Positions 16,767 to 25,676 of a DNA stretch of 64,000 bases are shown here, piece by piece. Below the pieces are notes generated by a model, which was not told the DNA's origin, did not search any database, and was given only the letters and a program-made list of their open reading frames with translations. Position 1 is the stretch's first letter; each line of letters starts with the position of its first letter. The stretch comes from Muribaculaceae bacterium. GTDB taxonomy: Bacteria > Bacteroidota > Bacteroidia > Bacteroidales > Muribaculaceae. Both the position numbers and the translations under genes were made by a program. Location of the stretch: positions 1 through 64,000 of the forward strand of contig JAFLTS010000005.1 in the NCBI GenBank assembly GCA_022509185.1. Reading direction: 5' to 3'.

Positions 16767-17633
16767 ATGTATGATTATATCTCATTGCGTATAGACGCAA
16801 CCCCTTGCGACGAGAATGTAACTGATTTATTGGCTGCTTTTCTGGCGGAAACCGATTATGAAACCTTTGTACCTGACAATTGCGGACTCACTGCTTACGT
16901 AAGGAAAGATAAATTCAGTGAAGAGGGGGTGAAAGATATACTGAGGGATTTTCCGATGGATGTGAAACTGAATTATTCTTTCGAGGAGATAGAGGGTGAA
17001 GACTGGAATAAGGAATGGGAACAAAATTATTACCAACCCATACAAATAGATAACAAATTAGTGGTTAGATCATCCTTTCATACGGATTATCCACGGGGGG
17101 ACATAGAGATAATAATAGATCCGAAAATGGCATTTGGCACAGGTCACCACTCAACGACAGCCGGGGTCACATCTTTGCTTCTCGAAGAGGATCTTAAAGG
17201 CAAAAGAGTTATTGATATGGGTACCGGTACAGGTATTCTCTCTATAATAGCAAAAAAATTAGGAGCCGGAGAAACCACTGGGATAGACATAGATGAGTTT
17301 GCAATAGAGAATGCAATAGAGAATGCAGAAAATAATAATGTGGCTATTAAATTTTATGTAGGGGATGACAGGATTCTGAAAGAATTAGAACCGGCAGATT
17401 TGTTTTTTGCCAACATAAATCTTAATGTAATACTTGACAATTTAGATAAGTATGTGGCAAAAATTAAACCCGGAGGCAAAATCTTCCTAAGCGGTTTTCT
17501 TATGGATGATAAGGAAAAGATTTTGAAGAGGGCAGATGAATTGGGTTTGACTCTTGAGAGGGAAAAGGAAGATAAGAACTGGGTTAGTATGAAGTTAAGA
17601 TTGAAGAGTCCGGAGGAGAGTATTGAGAGGTGA
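16767..17633 (+). CDS. prmA: Ribosomal protein L11 methyltransferase
   Basis: SAM-dependent methyltransferase that trimethylates ribosomal protein L11. The diagnostic blocks are MAFGTGHHSTT (the PrmA signature), motif I DMGTGTGILSIIAKKLGA, the acidic loop TGIDIDEFAIENA and the motif FFANINLNVILD, in which the usual PrmA ANI is present. Length 288 aa is normal. It lies 11 nt after the preceding gene. Cytoplasmic, single copy, housekeeping. Confidence 0.93.
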   Translation: MYDYISLRIDATPCDENVTDLLAAFLAETDYETFVPDNCGLTAYVRKDKFSEEGVKDILRDFPMDVKLNYSFEEIEGEDWNKEWEQNYYQPIQIDNKLVVRSSFHTDYPRGDIEIIIDPKMAFGTGHHSTTAGVTSLLLEEDLKGKRVIDMGTGTGILSIIAKKLGAGETTGIDIDEFAIENAIENAENNNVAIKFYVGDDRILKELEPADLFFANINLNVILDNLDKYVAKIKPGGKIFLSGFLMDDKEKILKRADELGLTLEREKEDKNWVSMKLRLKSPEESIER

Positions 17634-17694
17634 GAGAAAAGTGTTGAAATAATTTGAAAATATTGTATGTTTAACTTTTTTTAATTGATAAAAA

Positions 17695-17726
17695 CTTGTT
17701 TTTGGCCTCATATTTGAATAATTTTG
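17695..17726 (+). promoter_or_regulatory. Promoter of the ECF sigma gene, TTG-N20-TAATTTTG
   Basis: CTTG at 17695-17698 and TAATTTTG at 17719-17726 are 20 nt apart. The leader to the ATG at 17812 is about 80 nt. Confidence 0.6.
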
Positions 17727-17811
17727 TAACGCGAAAAATAAATTAATCCCATAATACAAAAACAGAACTGCCTATCGAAAAACTTTACGCAACAATAAAG
17801 ATTTAAAAAGA

Positions 17812-18402
17812 ATGGCAAAAAAGCTCAAACTGACCGATGAGGAATTGGTCAAATCATACGCAGAGGGGAATAACGAGGCATTCGACATTTTATTAAAGAG
17901 ACATCAGGAAAGAATATTTAATTATATTCTTCGAATCATCAAGAATGAAGATATCGCAAACGATATTTTTCAGGAAACGTTTGTGAAAGCAATTCTCACA
18001 ATCAAGCAGGGAAGATATACCGAAAACGGCAAGTTCCCGGCCTGGATCTCAAGGATAGCTCATAATCTGATAATTGATTTTTTTCGTCAGGAAAAATCAG
18101 AAAACCATCAAAGTGCTGATCTGGAAGAGGTGGATATCCTCAACAGAAAGGAACTGTGTGAAGCCACAGTGGAAGATATGCTTATTTCCGACCAGATAAG
18201 AGAGGATGTGAAATATCTGATCAGAGAGTTACCTCCATTACAGAGAGAAGTGCTCAACATGAGATATTATCAGAATCTTTCTTTCAAAGAGATAGCTGAG
18301 ATGACAGGAGTTAGCATCAATACCGCTCTTGGAAGGATGAGATATGCAATCTTGAATCTTCGCAGAATCGCTCAGGAAAAAGAGATTGTGCTTACTGCAT
18401 AA
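17812..18402 (+). CDS. ECF-type sigma-70 family RNA polymerase sigma factor
   Basis: A 196-aa sigma factor with the two ECF domains. Region 2 includes RHQERIFNYILRIIKNEDIA and FQETFVKAI, with the -10-binding helix GKFPAWISRIAHNLIIDFFR truncated to its core AWISRIAHN. Region 4 holds LPPLQREVLNMRYYQNLSF and KEIAEMTGVSINTALGRM. No anti-sigma factor gene sits next to it; instead a 52-codon small ORF follows 86 nt downstream. Regulon unknown. The housekeeping-type promoter suggests constitutive transcription. Bacteroidetes chromosomes carry conserved stand-alone sigma factors of this sort near prmA-like genes; assignment beyond family is not possible. Confidence 0.88.
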   Translation: MAKKLKLTDEELVKSYAEGNNEAFDILLKRHQERIFNYILRIIKNEDIANDIFQETFVKAILTIKQGRYTENGKFPAWISRIAHNLIIDFFRQEKSENHQSADLEEVDILNRKELCEATVEDMLISDQIREDVKYLIRELPPLQREVLNMRYYQNLSFKEIAEMTGVSINTALGRMRYAILNLRRIAQEKEIVLTA

Positions 18403-18488
18403 TAATCTTTTTAGGCAATAAAAGGTAAGGTTTTATCGTTATTTTCATAAACACAACAGAAATGAGAAAACGATTAATCTAACCTGAA

Positions 18489-18647
18489 ATGCCTATGACA
18501 AACGATTCCGCGCAAATTTTGGCAGGAGGTGAGTCAGAAATTAAATGTAAGTCCCCGCGAGCTTCATCATTGAGTTTCATAAGACAATTCGCCAGAGTAT
18601 ATTCAACCTGCCAGGGGAAAGAATTTTCCCATCAGATTTTAAACTGA
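18489..18647 (+). CDS. Candidate 52-aa small protein
   Basis: ATG at 18489, TGA at 18645-18647, too short for usual gene callers. The peptide begins MPMTNDSAQILAGGE, has a basic middle with CKSPRASS, then a helix-like LSFIRQFARVY, and ends HQILN. It is followed 7 nt later by a strong terminator, which is what one expects of the last gene of a transcript that starts at the sigma factor. No signal peptide or membrane segment. Family not recognised; a role next to the sigma factor is a guess. Confidence 0.5.
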   Translation: MPMTNDSAQILAGGESEIKCKSPRASSLSFIRQFARVYSTCQGKEFSHQILN

Positions 18648-18654
18648 AAGCATT

Positions 18655-18686
18655 GGGCCTTACAAAATTTGTAGGGCCCGTTTTTT
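18655..18686 (+). terminator. Intrinsic terminator after the sigma factor and small ORF
   Basis: Arms starting GGGCCT and ending GGGCCC (18655-18679) form about 11 bp with one G-U pair, followed by GTTTTTT. Its right arm contains the -33 element of the rplY promoter. Confidence 0.85.
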
Positions 18687-18699
18687 ATCGTTAACTTTG
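18668..18699 (+). promoter_or_regulatory. rplY promoter, TTTG-N20-TAACTTTG
   Basis: TTTG at 18668-18671 and TAACTTTG at 18692-18699 with 20 nt between, embedded in the preceding terminator. The leader to the ATG at 18803 is about 100 nt. Confidence 0.75.
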
Positions 18700-18802
18700 C
18701 ACCGCTTACAGAGCAAAGTGTGATGGGAAATTTGTTGCAGGCAATCTGCGGCTTCTCAGGCTAATTGCAGGAGCATTAACTTATTTTGAGTAACACAAAA
18801 AG

Positions 18803-19501
18803 ATGAAAAAATTTGAATTAAAAGCAGAAGCTCGTCCCGAGGTGGGTAAAAAGAGCTTGAAAGCACTCAGAGCAGAGGGAAAAATTCCGGCAGTGCTTAA
18901 TGGTGGTAAAATTGTGGATCTTCCTTTCAAAGGGACATTGAAACCGGGTGAAAGACTCGTAGAAATCGATGTAGTCAAGGATTCTAAAGGTAGAAAATCT
19001 CTTGCTTCCAATGTAAAGAAGAATCGTGGTATCATCACAACAGATATCGCTGTAAAAGAAGAAGATGTAAGAAAACTTATCTATACACCAGACATATTTG
19101 AAATTGATATTGATCTCAACGGTGAAACCCGTAAAGCCGTAATGAAAGATCTTCAATTCCAACCGGTAAAAGACAATGTGCTTCACATTGATTTCCTTGA
19201 AGTTGGTCCTGAAAAACCGATAGTAATGGAAGTTCCCGTTAAGATAGAGGGACACGCAGAAGGTGTGAAAGCCGGTGGTAAGCTCCAGCTTTCTATGAGA
19301 AAATTGAAAGTTAAGGCTATCTACGATCAGATTCCAGAAAGACTTGTTATCAATGTTGATAATCTTGGTCTTGGCAAGAGTATAGCTGTAGGTGACCTCC
19401 ATTTTGAGGGCCTTGAACTGATCAATGCTAAAAATGCTGTGGTTTGTGCCGTACAGCTCACAAGAGCTGCAAGAGGTGCTCAGGCAAAGGCTGAAGCATA
19501 A
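18803..19501 (+). CDS. rplY: 50S ribosomal protein L25 (Ctc/TL5 type)
   Basis: Binds 5S rRNA in the large ribosomal subunit. The N-terminal L25 domain is seen in ARPEVGKKSLKALRAEGKIP followed by AVLNGG, then LIYTPDIFEIDID. The C-terminal TL5-type domain carries VLHIDFLEVGPEKPIVMEVP and GVKAGGKLQLSMRKLKV. It ends with a short Ala/Gly/Lys-rich tail. The two-domain length of 232 aa is that of Ctc proteins, not of the short E. coli L25. It has its own promoter and terminator. No pth gene is seen immediately downstream, where many bacteria have it. Confidence 0.95.
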   Translation: MKKFELKAEARPEVGKKSLKALRAEGKIPAVLNGGKIVDLPFKGTLKPGERLVEIDVVKDSKGRKSLASNVKKNRGIITTDIAVKEEDVRKLIYTPDIFEIDIDLNGETRKAVMKDLQFQPVKDNVLHIDFLEVGPEKPIVMEVPVKIEGHAEGVKAGGKLQLSMRKLKVKAIYDQIPERLVINVDNLGLGKSIAVGDLHFEGLELINAKNAVVCAVQLTRAARGAQAKAEA

Positions 19502-19530
19502 GAAGAAAAACCTAAAACAATTAATAAAGA

Positions 19531-19561
19531 AAGAATCCGGAAATTTTCCGGATTCTTTTTT
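19531..19561 (+). terminator. Intrinsic terminator after rplY
   Basis: Arms AAGAATCCGGAAA / TTTCCGGATTCTT followed by further Ts. The rest of the gap up to 19856 holds no convincing gene; it contains a 10-bp inverted repeat (19696-19705 and 19760-19769). Confidence 0.88.
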
Positions 19562-19856
19562 ATGAATGTATATCTGTAAAAATACCCAAAGTTTGAAAGT
19601 AAAGATATACGTACGGTTCGTCCACTCAGTTGATTGTGCCGTATTTTCTCGTTATTTTCGGACACTCGAGGTGTGTGGCTCTACATTTGAAAGGGATAAT
19701 CAAATCTTGTGTATTACTGCGGATAATCCTATGACTATCTTTAAGAAAGTATAAAAGATATTTGATTATGCTTCAGAATTCCCTTGGTTTTGAAAAATGA
19801 ATTAAAGGGTGAGTAGATTGAAATAACAGTCTTAAGACAGAAGTATTGTCAAAAGT

Positions 19857-21923
19857 TTATTTCATTCTTTTCAAAATATTGTAGCTTGGTATAATTCCTA
19901 ACTCACCAGCTTTAGAAAGATCATTGAAAGCCATGTTTTTGTTTCCTGAATTTAAGTAAGCAAGTCCCCGGTTGAAATATGCTTCACCGAAAGTTGGGTC
20001 AATTTTTATTGCTTCAGAATAAGCCTGCATTGCAGAAGTGTAATCACCGGCTTCATAATAAATGTTACCCTTATTGAACCAAGCGTAAATTAATCTGGGA
20101 TTTAAAGAGAGAGCCATGTCAAAATCTGTCATTGCATCCTGTAATAAGGCCTTATAAGCCATACGATCCATGTATACTTCTTCCTCATCTTTACTTTCAT
20201 TAGTAATTCTTAGATCAGACAATGCATTTGCATAACGAGCATATCCCCTTGCCATATAGGCCACAGTAAACTGCGGGTTTGCCACGATTGCAGCATCAAG
20301 TGCTGCTATAGCCGCAGGATAATTTTTAAGCATTGTCTGAATTACACCCAGGAGGAGAAAATCGGCAGGACGCATCTGAGTGGGTTCTCTTTTAGTCAGG
20401 TTCTCGGCCATATCAAAGAGATCTGACATAATTGAACTATAATTGGCAGATTGGAGTCCTGGATTTAAATAAAAAGTCTGATTTAGAAGCCTCATCTGAT
20501 TCAGGTCATCAAGCTCTCTGAAATAGTTGGAGGCTGATTTAAGCGATTCCGGAGGAGCAACGATAGTTAGCGCGTAAGAGGGTTCCATCTCAACACTGAC
20601 ATTTCTATCCTGCACTCTTCCCTTGATTTTCTCATTATAAGAAAGATTCTGATCTGAGGCTTGTGAGATAGTGACAAGATGGTTAAAACGTTCCATTACT
20701 TCGGATTCCGATTCATCTGTTACATCTCCGTTGTGGTGCACCGAGTTTGTTTTGGAAGCTGCAATTGCTGGACGGTCAAGAGGATTCTTTTCAGGATCAT
20801 GGACGTAATTTTCCACAAGTTCCTCTCCTTTATGAATGAGGAAAGCAGCCTGTCGGTTATTCCCGAGATTTCTCTCAGCTTCAGCCATAGCGTAATAGAT
20901 AGGATAAAACCTAGGATACTTATTCTCAATAAACCGGAAATCGGAGAGAGCCTCCTTATTTTTTTCTTCTTCCAGACGGATCAAACCGCGATTAAAATAA
21001 GCATGCACATTTTCAGGGTTCAACCGAATAACCGAACTCATGTCGTCTTCCGCCTTTTCAAGATCTTTAACTTCATATCGAAGGAGACCCCGATTGAAAT
21101 AAGCGGCAGAATTGTCGGGATCAATCTCAAGAGCATAATTGTAATCGCTCATAGCCCCGAAAAAATCGTCGGAATTATACCGAATAAAAGCTCTGTTAAC
21201 ATATAAATCGGGATGATCTGGCCGTAGCCTTATCGCTGCATCCAGAGCTTCAGAAGCGTTAGGCCAGTCCTGGCGGTTCCAGAAAATTTCCGCCTTTAAA
21301 AGGTAGGGATTTATTTGTGATTTGGAAATACCGAGAGCTGTATCAAGATCCTGTAAGGCAGCTATTGTGTCGTTTTGTTCCAGTTCAAGCCTTGCTCTTG
21401 CGGTAAAACCTTCATTATAGCGTGGATATTGTTTAAGAAGAACTTTGAATGTAGAATCTGCCTCGTTGTATTTCTTTAGTTCTGTAAGAGCAATAGCTTT
21501 ATAGAAAAGGAAATTTCTGTCGACGGGATTATAAGAGAGCCCTATATCATAATCTTCAACTGCGAGAGAATCTTTCCCTTGCATCTGACGTGCAAAACCA
21601 CGGAGCTTATAAGCTTCTGTCTTAAATTTATTGTTTTCAATAGCTATGGAACAATCGGCTTCAGCACCGGCATAGTCATCCAAATTAAGCTTTGCAAGGG
21701 CCCTGAAGAAATACGGGTCGGATAAATAAGGCTTTGCCTTGATGGCCTGGTTGAAATATTGAATAGCGAGCATATAATCATCCATCGACAAGACATTGCG
21801 CCCTATGGTCATGACTTGCTCAGCATTTGTCTGGGCAGATGTTTTACCATAAGATCCTAATATAAAGAGCAAGCCCAGCAATAAAGGAATTATTTTTAGA
21901 GAATAAGATTTGTAATTTCTCAT
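19857..21923 (-). CDS. Exported tetratricopeptide repeat protein
   Basis: A 688-aa periplasmic or surface protein. Signal peptide MRNYKSYSLKIIPLLLGLLF cleaved near TSAQT. At least ten TPR units follow, such as AIQYFNQAIKAKPYLSDPYF, ALDAAIRLRPDHPDLYVNRA, DPDNSAAYFNRGLLRYEVKD and, at the end, AYSEAIKIDPTFGEAYFNRG. A stretch around residues 385-470, with DESESEVMERFNH, interrupts the repeats. TPRs mediate protein-protein contacts; the partner is not evident. The start sits five bases downstream of a perfect promoter, implying a leaderless mRNA. I see no clear terminator after it. Confidence 0.85.
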   Translation of the reverse strand: MRNYKSYSLKIIPLLLGLLFILGSYGKTSAQTNAEQVMTIGRNVLSMDDYMLAIQYFNQAIKAKPYLSDPYFFRALAKLNLDDYAGAEADCSIAIENNKFKTEAYKLRGFARQMQGKDSLAVEDYDIGLSYNPVDRNFLFYKAIALTELKKYNEADSTFKVLLKQYPRYNEGFTARARLELEQNDTIAALQDLDTALGISKSQINPYLLKAEIFWNRQDWPNASEALDAAIRLRPDHPDLYVNRAFIRYNSDDFFGAMSDYNYALEIDPDNSAAYFNRGLLRYEVKDLEKAEDDMSSVIRLNPENVHAYFNRGLIRLEEEKNKEALSDFRFIENKYPRFYPIYYAMAEAERNLGNNRQAAFLIHKGEELVENYVHDPEKNPLDRPAIAASKTNSVHHNGDVTDESESEVMERFNHLVTISQASDQNLSYNEKIKGRVQDRNVSVEMEPSYALTIVAPPESLKSASNYFRELDDLNQMRLLNQTFYLNPGLQSANYSSIMSDLFDMAENLTKREPTQMRPADFLLLGVIQTMLKNYPAAIAALDAAIVANPQFTVAYMARGYARYANALSDLRITNESKDEEEVYMDRMAYKALLQDAMTDFDMALSLNPRLIYAWFNKGNIYYEAGDYTSAMQAYSEAIKIDPTFGEAYFNRGLAYLNSGNKNMAFNDLSKAGELGIIPSYNILKRMK

Positions 21924-21927
21924 AATG

Positions 21928-21958
21928 CAAAGTTACCATTTAGACCTTATCTCTCAAA
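21928..21958 (-). promoter_or_regulatory. TPR-gene promoter, TTTG-N19-TAACTTTG
   Basis: On the minus strand TTTG (21958-21955) and TAACTTTG (21935-21928) are 19 nt apart. The -7 box ends only 4 nt before the ATG at 21923, so the transcript should have almost no leader. Confidence 0.75.
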
Positions 21959-22028
21959 ATTTGTTTAAAATATGGCTATCTTATCCGTAGTAAAAATTGA
22001 CTACCGTATCTCAAACAAGAAAAAATAA

Positions 22029-22059
22029 GCGGGTATGTCAGATTAAATGACACACCCGC
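22029..22059 (-). terminator. Intrinsic terminator of the thrS-infC-rpmI-rplT operon
   Basis: On the minus strand a 12-bp stem (GCGGGTGTGTCA with TGACATACCCGC, one G-U pair), 7-nt loop, followed by TTATTTTTTC. It lies about 20 nt after the rplT stop. Confidence 0.88.
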
Positions 22060-22080
22060 TTTTATTGGAGTTACAAATTA

Positions 22081-22428
22081 TTATTTTTTCACTTTGTCTA
22101 CAATAGCCTTGAAAGCTGTAGGATTATTCATTGCGAGATCTGCGAGCACCTTACGGTTGATTTCAATACCTGACTTGTGGATTAGACCCATGAGCTGTGA
22201 ATAAGAAAGACCTTCCATTCTTGCAGCTGCATTGATTCTTTGGATCCAAAGGGCACGGAAATTGCGTTTTTTCTGCTTACGGTCGCGGTAAGCATAAGTC
22301 AAACCCTTTTCCCATGTGTTTTTGGCAACTGTCCACACATTTCTGCGGCTACCGAAATACCCGCGAGTGAGTTTCAATATTTTCTTTCTCTTTGCCCTTG
22401 AGGCAACATGATTAACTGATCTTGGCAT
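22081..22428 (-). CDS. rplT: 50S ribosomal protein L20
   Basis: Early assembly protein that binds 23S r[41 protein letters not shown] and [20 protein letters not shown] are near-invariant L20 blocks; 115 aa is the normal length. Last gene of the thrS-infC-rpmI-rplT cluster, 108 nt after rpmI. In other bacteria L20 represses this operon by binding leader RNA; whether that holds here cannot be read from the sequence. Confidence 0.97.
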   Translation of the reverse strand: MPRSVNHVASRAKRKKILKLTRGYFGSRRNVWTVAKNTWEKGLTYAYRDRKQKKRNFRALWIQRINAAARMEGLSYSQLMGLIHKSGIEINRKVLADLAMNNPTAFKAIVDKVKK

Positions 22429-22536
22429 TTTTGTTTGATTTTTGGATTACAGCGGCCTTGAATATTGCTCTTTAGGCTGTAGATCCGGTTAAATAAAATG
22501 GTTAAAACGGCCTAAATTACCGAAAACAGGGATACC

Positions 22537-22734
22537 TTACCTGAGGTTAAGAAGATTACGCACCTGTTTAGAGTTAGCACTGTCTACAAGTGTTGTGTGG
22601 TCGAGATTTCTCTTACGTTTTTTTGACTTCTTAGTCAGGATGTGGCTGTGATAAGCGTGTTTCCTTTTGATTTTCCCTGTGCCGGTGAGCGCGAAACGCT
22701 TCTTAGACGCGGCATTGGTCTTTACCTTTGGCAT
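22537..22734 (-). CDS. rpmI: 50S ribosomal protein L35
   Basis: Small basic large-subunit protein. [20 protein letters not shown] followed by [20 protein letters not shown] is typical L35; 65 aa is full length. Lies between infC and rplT in the canonical order. Confidence 0.96.
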   Translation of the reverse strand: MPKVKTNAASKKRFALTGTGKIKRKHAYHSHILTKKSKKRKRNLDHTTLVDSANSKQVRNLLNLR

Positions 22735-22798
22735 TTTGTTTGAAAAAATTTAGTTGTTAAAAATTACCTCGGCACTGAGTGCCTACGGTCTACTTATC

Positions 22799-23509
22799 TT
22801 ATTCAGTTTCTTTTTCTTCTATGTCGGATGCATCTTTCAATTGAGGCTTAGGTTTCTTTTCGGCCTGTTTATCTTTTGAAGCATCTTTTTTCTGTGTGGT
22901 TTTGAGAGGAGAGATCATGATAGTCATTCTCTTACCTTCAAGCACGGGCATCATCTCAACCTTACCATATTCTTCAAGATCATTTGCAAATCGAAGCAAA
23001 AGTACTTCTCCTTGTTCTTTAAATAAAATTGATCTTCCACGGAAGAAAACATATGCTTTCACCTTAGAACCTTCCTTAAGGAATCCGATTGCATGTTTTA
23101 ACTTGAAGTTATAATCATGGTCGTCGGTCTGAGGTCCGAATCTTATTTCCTTCACCACCACTTTGGCAGCTTTTTGTTTCTGTTCCTTAAGACGCTTTCT
23201 TTGCTGGTAAAGGAATTTCTGATAGTCGAGCACCCGGCAGACGGGGGGTTGAGCATTAGGAGATATTTCGATGAGGTCTAACTCCAGATCTCTTGCAATT
23301 CTAAGGGCTTTGTCGATGGGATAAATTCCTTGTTCCACATTATCACCCACAAGTCGCACTTCCGGTGAGTTGATCCACTCATTAATGCGGTAAGGGTCTT
23401 TGTTGTTTCGGTCGGGTTTTTGACGGTCGGCCTGCTCCTGGTTAGCTCCGGGACGATTGAAAGGCCCTCCGGGCTTTTTAGGCCCTGTGAATTGTGGTTT
23501 TTTTTCCAT
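22799..23509 (-). CDS. infC: Translation initiation factor IF-3
   Basis: Binds the 30S subunit and checks the initiator codon-anticodon pair. The N-domain is seen in [18 protein letters not shown] and [18 protein letters not shown]; the C-domain in [30 protein letters not shown] [13 protein letters not shown] and RMTIMISP. It is 236 aa, longer than the enterobacterial protein because of a Pro/Gly/Gln-rich N-terminal extension of about 40 residues and a Lys/Glu-rich C-terminal tail. The start is ATG, not the AUU used for autoregulation in E. coli, so that feedback loop is not expected here. It lies 33 nt after thrS. Confidence 0.96.
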   Translation of the reverse strand: MEKKPQFTGPKKPGGPFNRPGANQEQADRQKPDRNNKDPYRINEWINSPEVRLVGDNVEQGIYPIDKALRIARDLELDLIEISPNAQPPVCRVLDYQKFLYQQRKRLKEQKQKAAKVVVKEIRFGPQTDDHDYNFKLKHAIGFLKEGSKVKAYVFFRGRSILFKEQGEVLLLRFANDLEEYGKVEMMPVLEGKRMTIMISPLKTTQKKDASKDKQAEKKPKPQLKDASDIEEKETE

Positions 23510-23542
23510 TAAGTCCTTATTTCTGCTTGTATCTTTTTATAG

Positions 23543-25477
23543 TTATCCAATCAAGTCTTTTATCTCAGAATTTAATTGCTCGGCAAAGTTAATAATTTTC
23601 ATCGTACCTTTATCGCCTTCGCCCTGTTTTCTTACAGAAACTTCGTCATTTTGTGCTTCTTTTTCGCCTACAACGAGCAAATAAGGCACTTTTTTCAATT
23701 CATTGTCACGAATTTTCTTTCCGATTTTCTCATTGCGGTCATCAACAGTGGCTCTTACACCCAGTTCATCAAGTTGTTTCACTACTTTATGGGCATAATC
23801 GTTAAACTTTTCACTTATGGGAAGAACAACTGCCTGTTCAGGAATAAGCCATAAAGGAAGCTTACCGGCGGTGTGTTCCAATAGAACGGCTACAAACCTT
23901 TCCATTGATCCGAAGGGAGCCCTATGGATCATTACGGGACGATGTTTCTGATTATCATTTCCTGTGAATTCCAGATCAAAACGTTCCGGAAGATTATAAT
24001 CCACCTGAATAGTTCCGAGCTGCCAACGTCTTCCGATAGCATCTTTAACCATAAAGTCGAGCTTAGGTCCGTAGAAAGCGGCTTCACCTTCCACTTGTTT
24101 TGCTTTCAGCCCTTTCTCGCGGCAGGCCTCGATAATAGCATTCTGAGCTTTCTCCCAGTTTTCATCACTACCGATATATTTTTCCTTGTTATTAGGATCA
24201 CGTAGAGATATCTGCGCTTCAAAATCTTTGAAATCAAGAGCTTTGAAGATATAAAGGATTATATCCATCACCTTAAGGAATTCGTCCTTTATCTGATCGG
24301 GAGTACAGAAAATGTGAGCATCATCCTGAGTGAAACCTCTAACACGGGTAAGTCCATGAAGCTCACCACTTTGTTCGTATCGGTAAACTGTTCCGAATTC
24401 TGCGAGACGTAAAGGGAGATCCCGATAACTTCTCGGGCTTGATTTATAAATTTCACAATGGTGAGGGCAATTCATTGGTTTCAGCATATATTCCTCGCCC
24501 TCTTCGGGAGTCTTGATAGGTTGGAAAGAATCCTTACCATACTTTGCCCAGTGTCCTGAAGTTACATATAAAGCCTTATTACCTATATGGGGAGTAATAA
24601 CCTGGAGATAACCGGATTTTTTCTGAATTTTACGCAGGAACTGTTCGAGACGGTCTCTCAAAGCAGCTCCTTTTGGCAACCAAAGAGGGAGGCCCTGGCC
24701 TACGGTCTGAGAGAATGTGAATAATTCCATCTCTTTACCTAATTTTCTATGGTCGCGTTTCTTAGCTTCCTCAAGAAGAGTAATATACTCATCGAGCATC
24801 TTTTTCTTAGGGAAGGTAATTCCATAAACTCTTGTTAGCTGATCTCTTTTTTCGTCTCCTCTCCAATAAGCTCCGGCAATCGACATTACTTTAACAGCTT
24901 TAATCGGAGCCATATTAGGTAAATGGGGACCACGGCAAAGATCTGTGAAACCACCTTGAGAATATGTGGTGATAGTGCCATCGGCAAGTTCGCTGATTAA
25001 TTCGCATTTATAAACCTCGCCTTTATCCCCAAACATCTTCAGTGCATCCTGCTTGGAAATATCACTCCTGACAATATCTTGTTTTCTGGCGACAATTTCC
25101 ATCATTTTTTTCTCGATCTTGTCGAAATCTTCTGATGTGATTTTATTTTCTCCGGGATCTACATCATAATAAAAACCGTTTTCTATGGCCGGACCAATTC
25201 CGAATTTCACTCCGGGATAAAGTTCTTGGAGTGCTTCAGCAAGAAGGTGAGCTGATGAATGCCAAAACGCATGCTTACCTTCTTCATCTTCCCATTTGAA
25301 TAATTGAATCTCGGAATCTTCATTTATAGGACGTGAGATATCCCATTTTTGACCGTTGACATGTGCAGCCAAAACATCTGCTGCAAAACGGGGACTAATA
25401 CTTTCTGCGATTTGAAATGGAGTTATACCATTTTCATATTCGCGTATATTCCCGTCAGGAAATTTTATTTTTATCAT
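23543..25477 (-). CDS. thrS: Threonine--tRNA ligase
   Basis: Charges tRNA-Thr. Domains in order: TGS (about residues 1-62), the N2 editing domain with [14 protein letters not shown], the class II catalytic core with the zinc-binding motif [13 protein letters not shown] and [18 protein letters not shown], and the C-terminal anticodon-binding domain ([32 protein letters not shown]). 644 aa is full length. First gene of the thrS-infC-rpmI-rplT operon; a promoter and a leader hairpin precede it. No T-box is visible, as expected for this phylum. Confidence 0.97.
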   Translation of the reverse strand: MIKIKFPDGNIREYENGITPFQIAESISPRFAADVLAAHVNGQKWDISRPINEDSEIQLFKWEDEEGKHAFWHSSAHLLAEALQELYPGVKFGIGPAIENGFYYDVDPGENKITSEDFDKIEKKMMEIVARKQDIVRSDISKQDALKMFGDKGEVYKCELISELADGTITTYSQGGFTDLCRGPHLPNMAPIKAVKVMSIAGAYWRGDEKRDQLTRVYGITFPKKKMLDEYITLLEEAKKRDHRKLGKEMELFTFSQTVGQGLPLWLPKGAALRDRLEQFLRKIQKKSGYLQVITPHIGNKALYVTSGHWAKYGKDSFQPIKTPEEGEEYMLKPMNCPHHCEIYKSSPRSYRDLPLRLAEFGTVYRYEQSGELHGLTRVRGFTQDDAHIFCTPDQIKDEFLKVMDIILYIFKALDFKDFEAQISLRDPNNKEKYIGSDENWEKAQNAIIEACREKGLKAKQVEGEAAFYGPKLDFMVKDAIGRRWQLGTIQVDYNLPERFDLEFTGNDNQKHRPVMIHRAPFGSMERFVAVLLEHTAGKLPLWLIPEQAVVLPISEKFNDYAHKVVKQLDELGVRATVDDRNEKIGKKIRDNELKKVPYLLVVGEKEAQNDEVSVRKQGEGDKGTMKIINFAEQLNSEIKDLIG

Positions 25478-25523
25478 AATATGGTTAAAATCCTTTATTT
25501 CTGCTATGAATAACGTAAAAATA

Positions 25524-25547
25524 CCCCTATAAATTGTAAAATAGGGG
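25524..25547 (-). promoter_or_regulatory. Leader hairpin of thrS, possible attenuator
   Basis: Arms CCCCTAT and ATAGGGG with a 10-nt loop. On the minus strand the hairpin is followed by TATTTTTACG, so it could terminate early transcripts between the thrS promoter and its start codon. Confidence 0.5.
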
Positions 25548-25566
25548 AGCAGCTGTTAATGTGACA

Positions 25567-25597
25567 CAAAATTAATAAAAATAAAGGGGTTGAGAAA
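25567..25597 (-). promoter_or_regulatory. thrS promoter, TTTC-N19-TAATTTTG
   Basis: The minus-strand -7 box TAATTTTG (25574-25567) is a good match; the -33 element (TTTC) is one base off TTTG. The leader would be about 85 nt. Confidence 0.55.
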
Positions 25598-25605
25598 ATA
25601 AAAGA

Positions 25606-25633
25606 GGATGGAAACGATGCCTCGTTACCATCC
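25606..25633 (-). terminator. Intrinsic terminator of the cupin gene
   Basis: Arms GGATGG and CCATCC, with an inner AACGA/TCGTT pairing; on the minus strand TCTTTTATTTTC follows. Confidence 0.75.
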
Positions 25634-25676
25634 ACTCAAGTTGGAGTCAGGACCAAATTATGCTTAAAGTTATGAA

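Noticed and set aside
19566..19754. Open frame of 62 codons after the rplY terminator.
   Set aside because: Cys- and Arg-scattered composition, no family resemblance, begins directly after a terminator with no promoter; likely random.
19696..19769. 10-bp inverted repeat ATAATCAAAT / ATTTGATTAT in the rplY-TPR gap.
   Set aside because: AT-rich, 54-nt loop, no T-tract or neighbouring gene start; could be chance.
20679..21206. Plus-strand frame of 175 codons inside the TPR gene.
   Set aside because: Complement of a clear TPR coding region; hydrophobic-rich shadow without its own signals.
22429..22536. Possible L20-binding leader structure between rpmI and rplT.
   Set aside because: I could not form a stem pair with the known pseudoknot layout; needs comparative folding.
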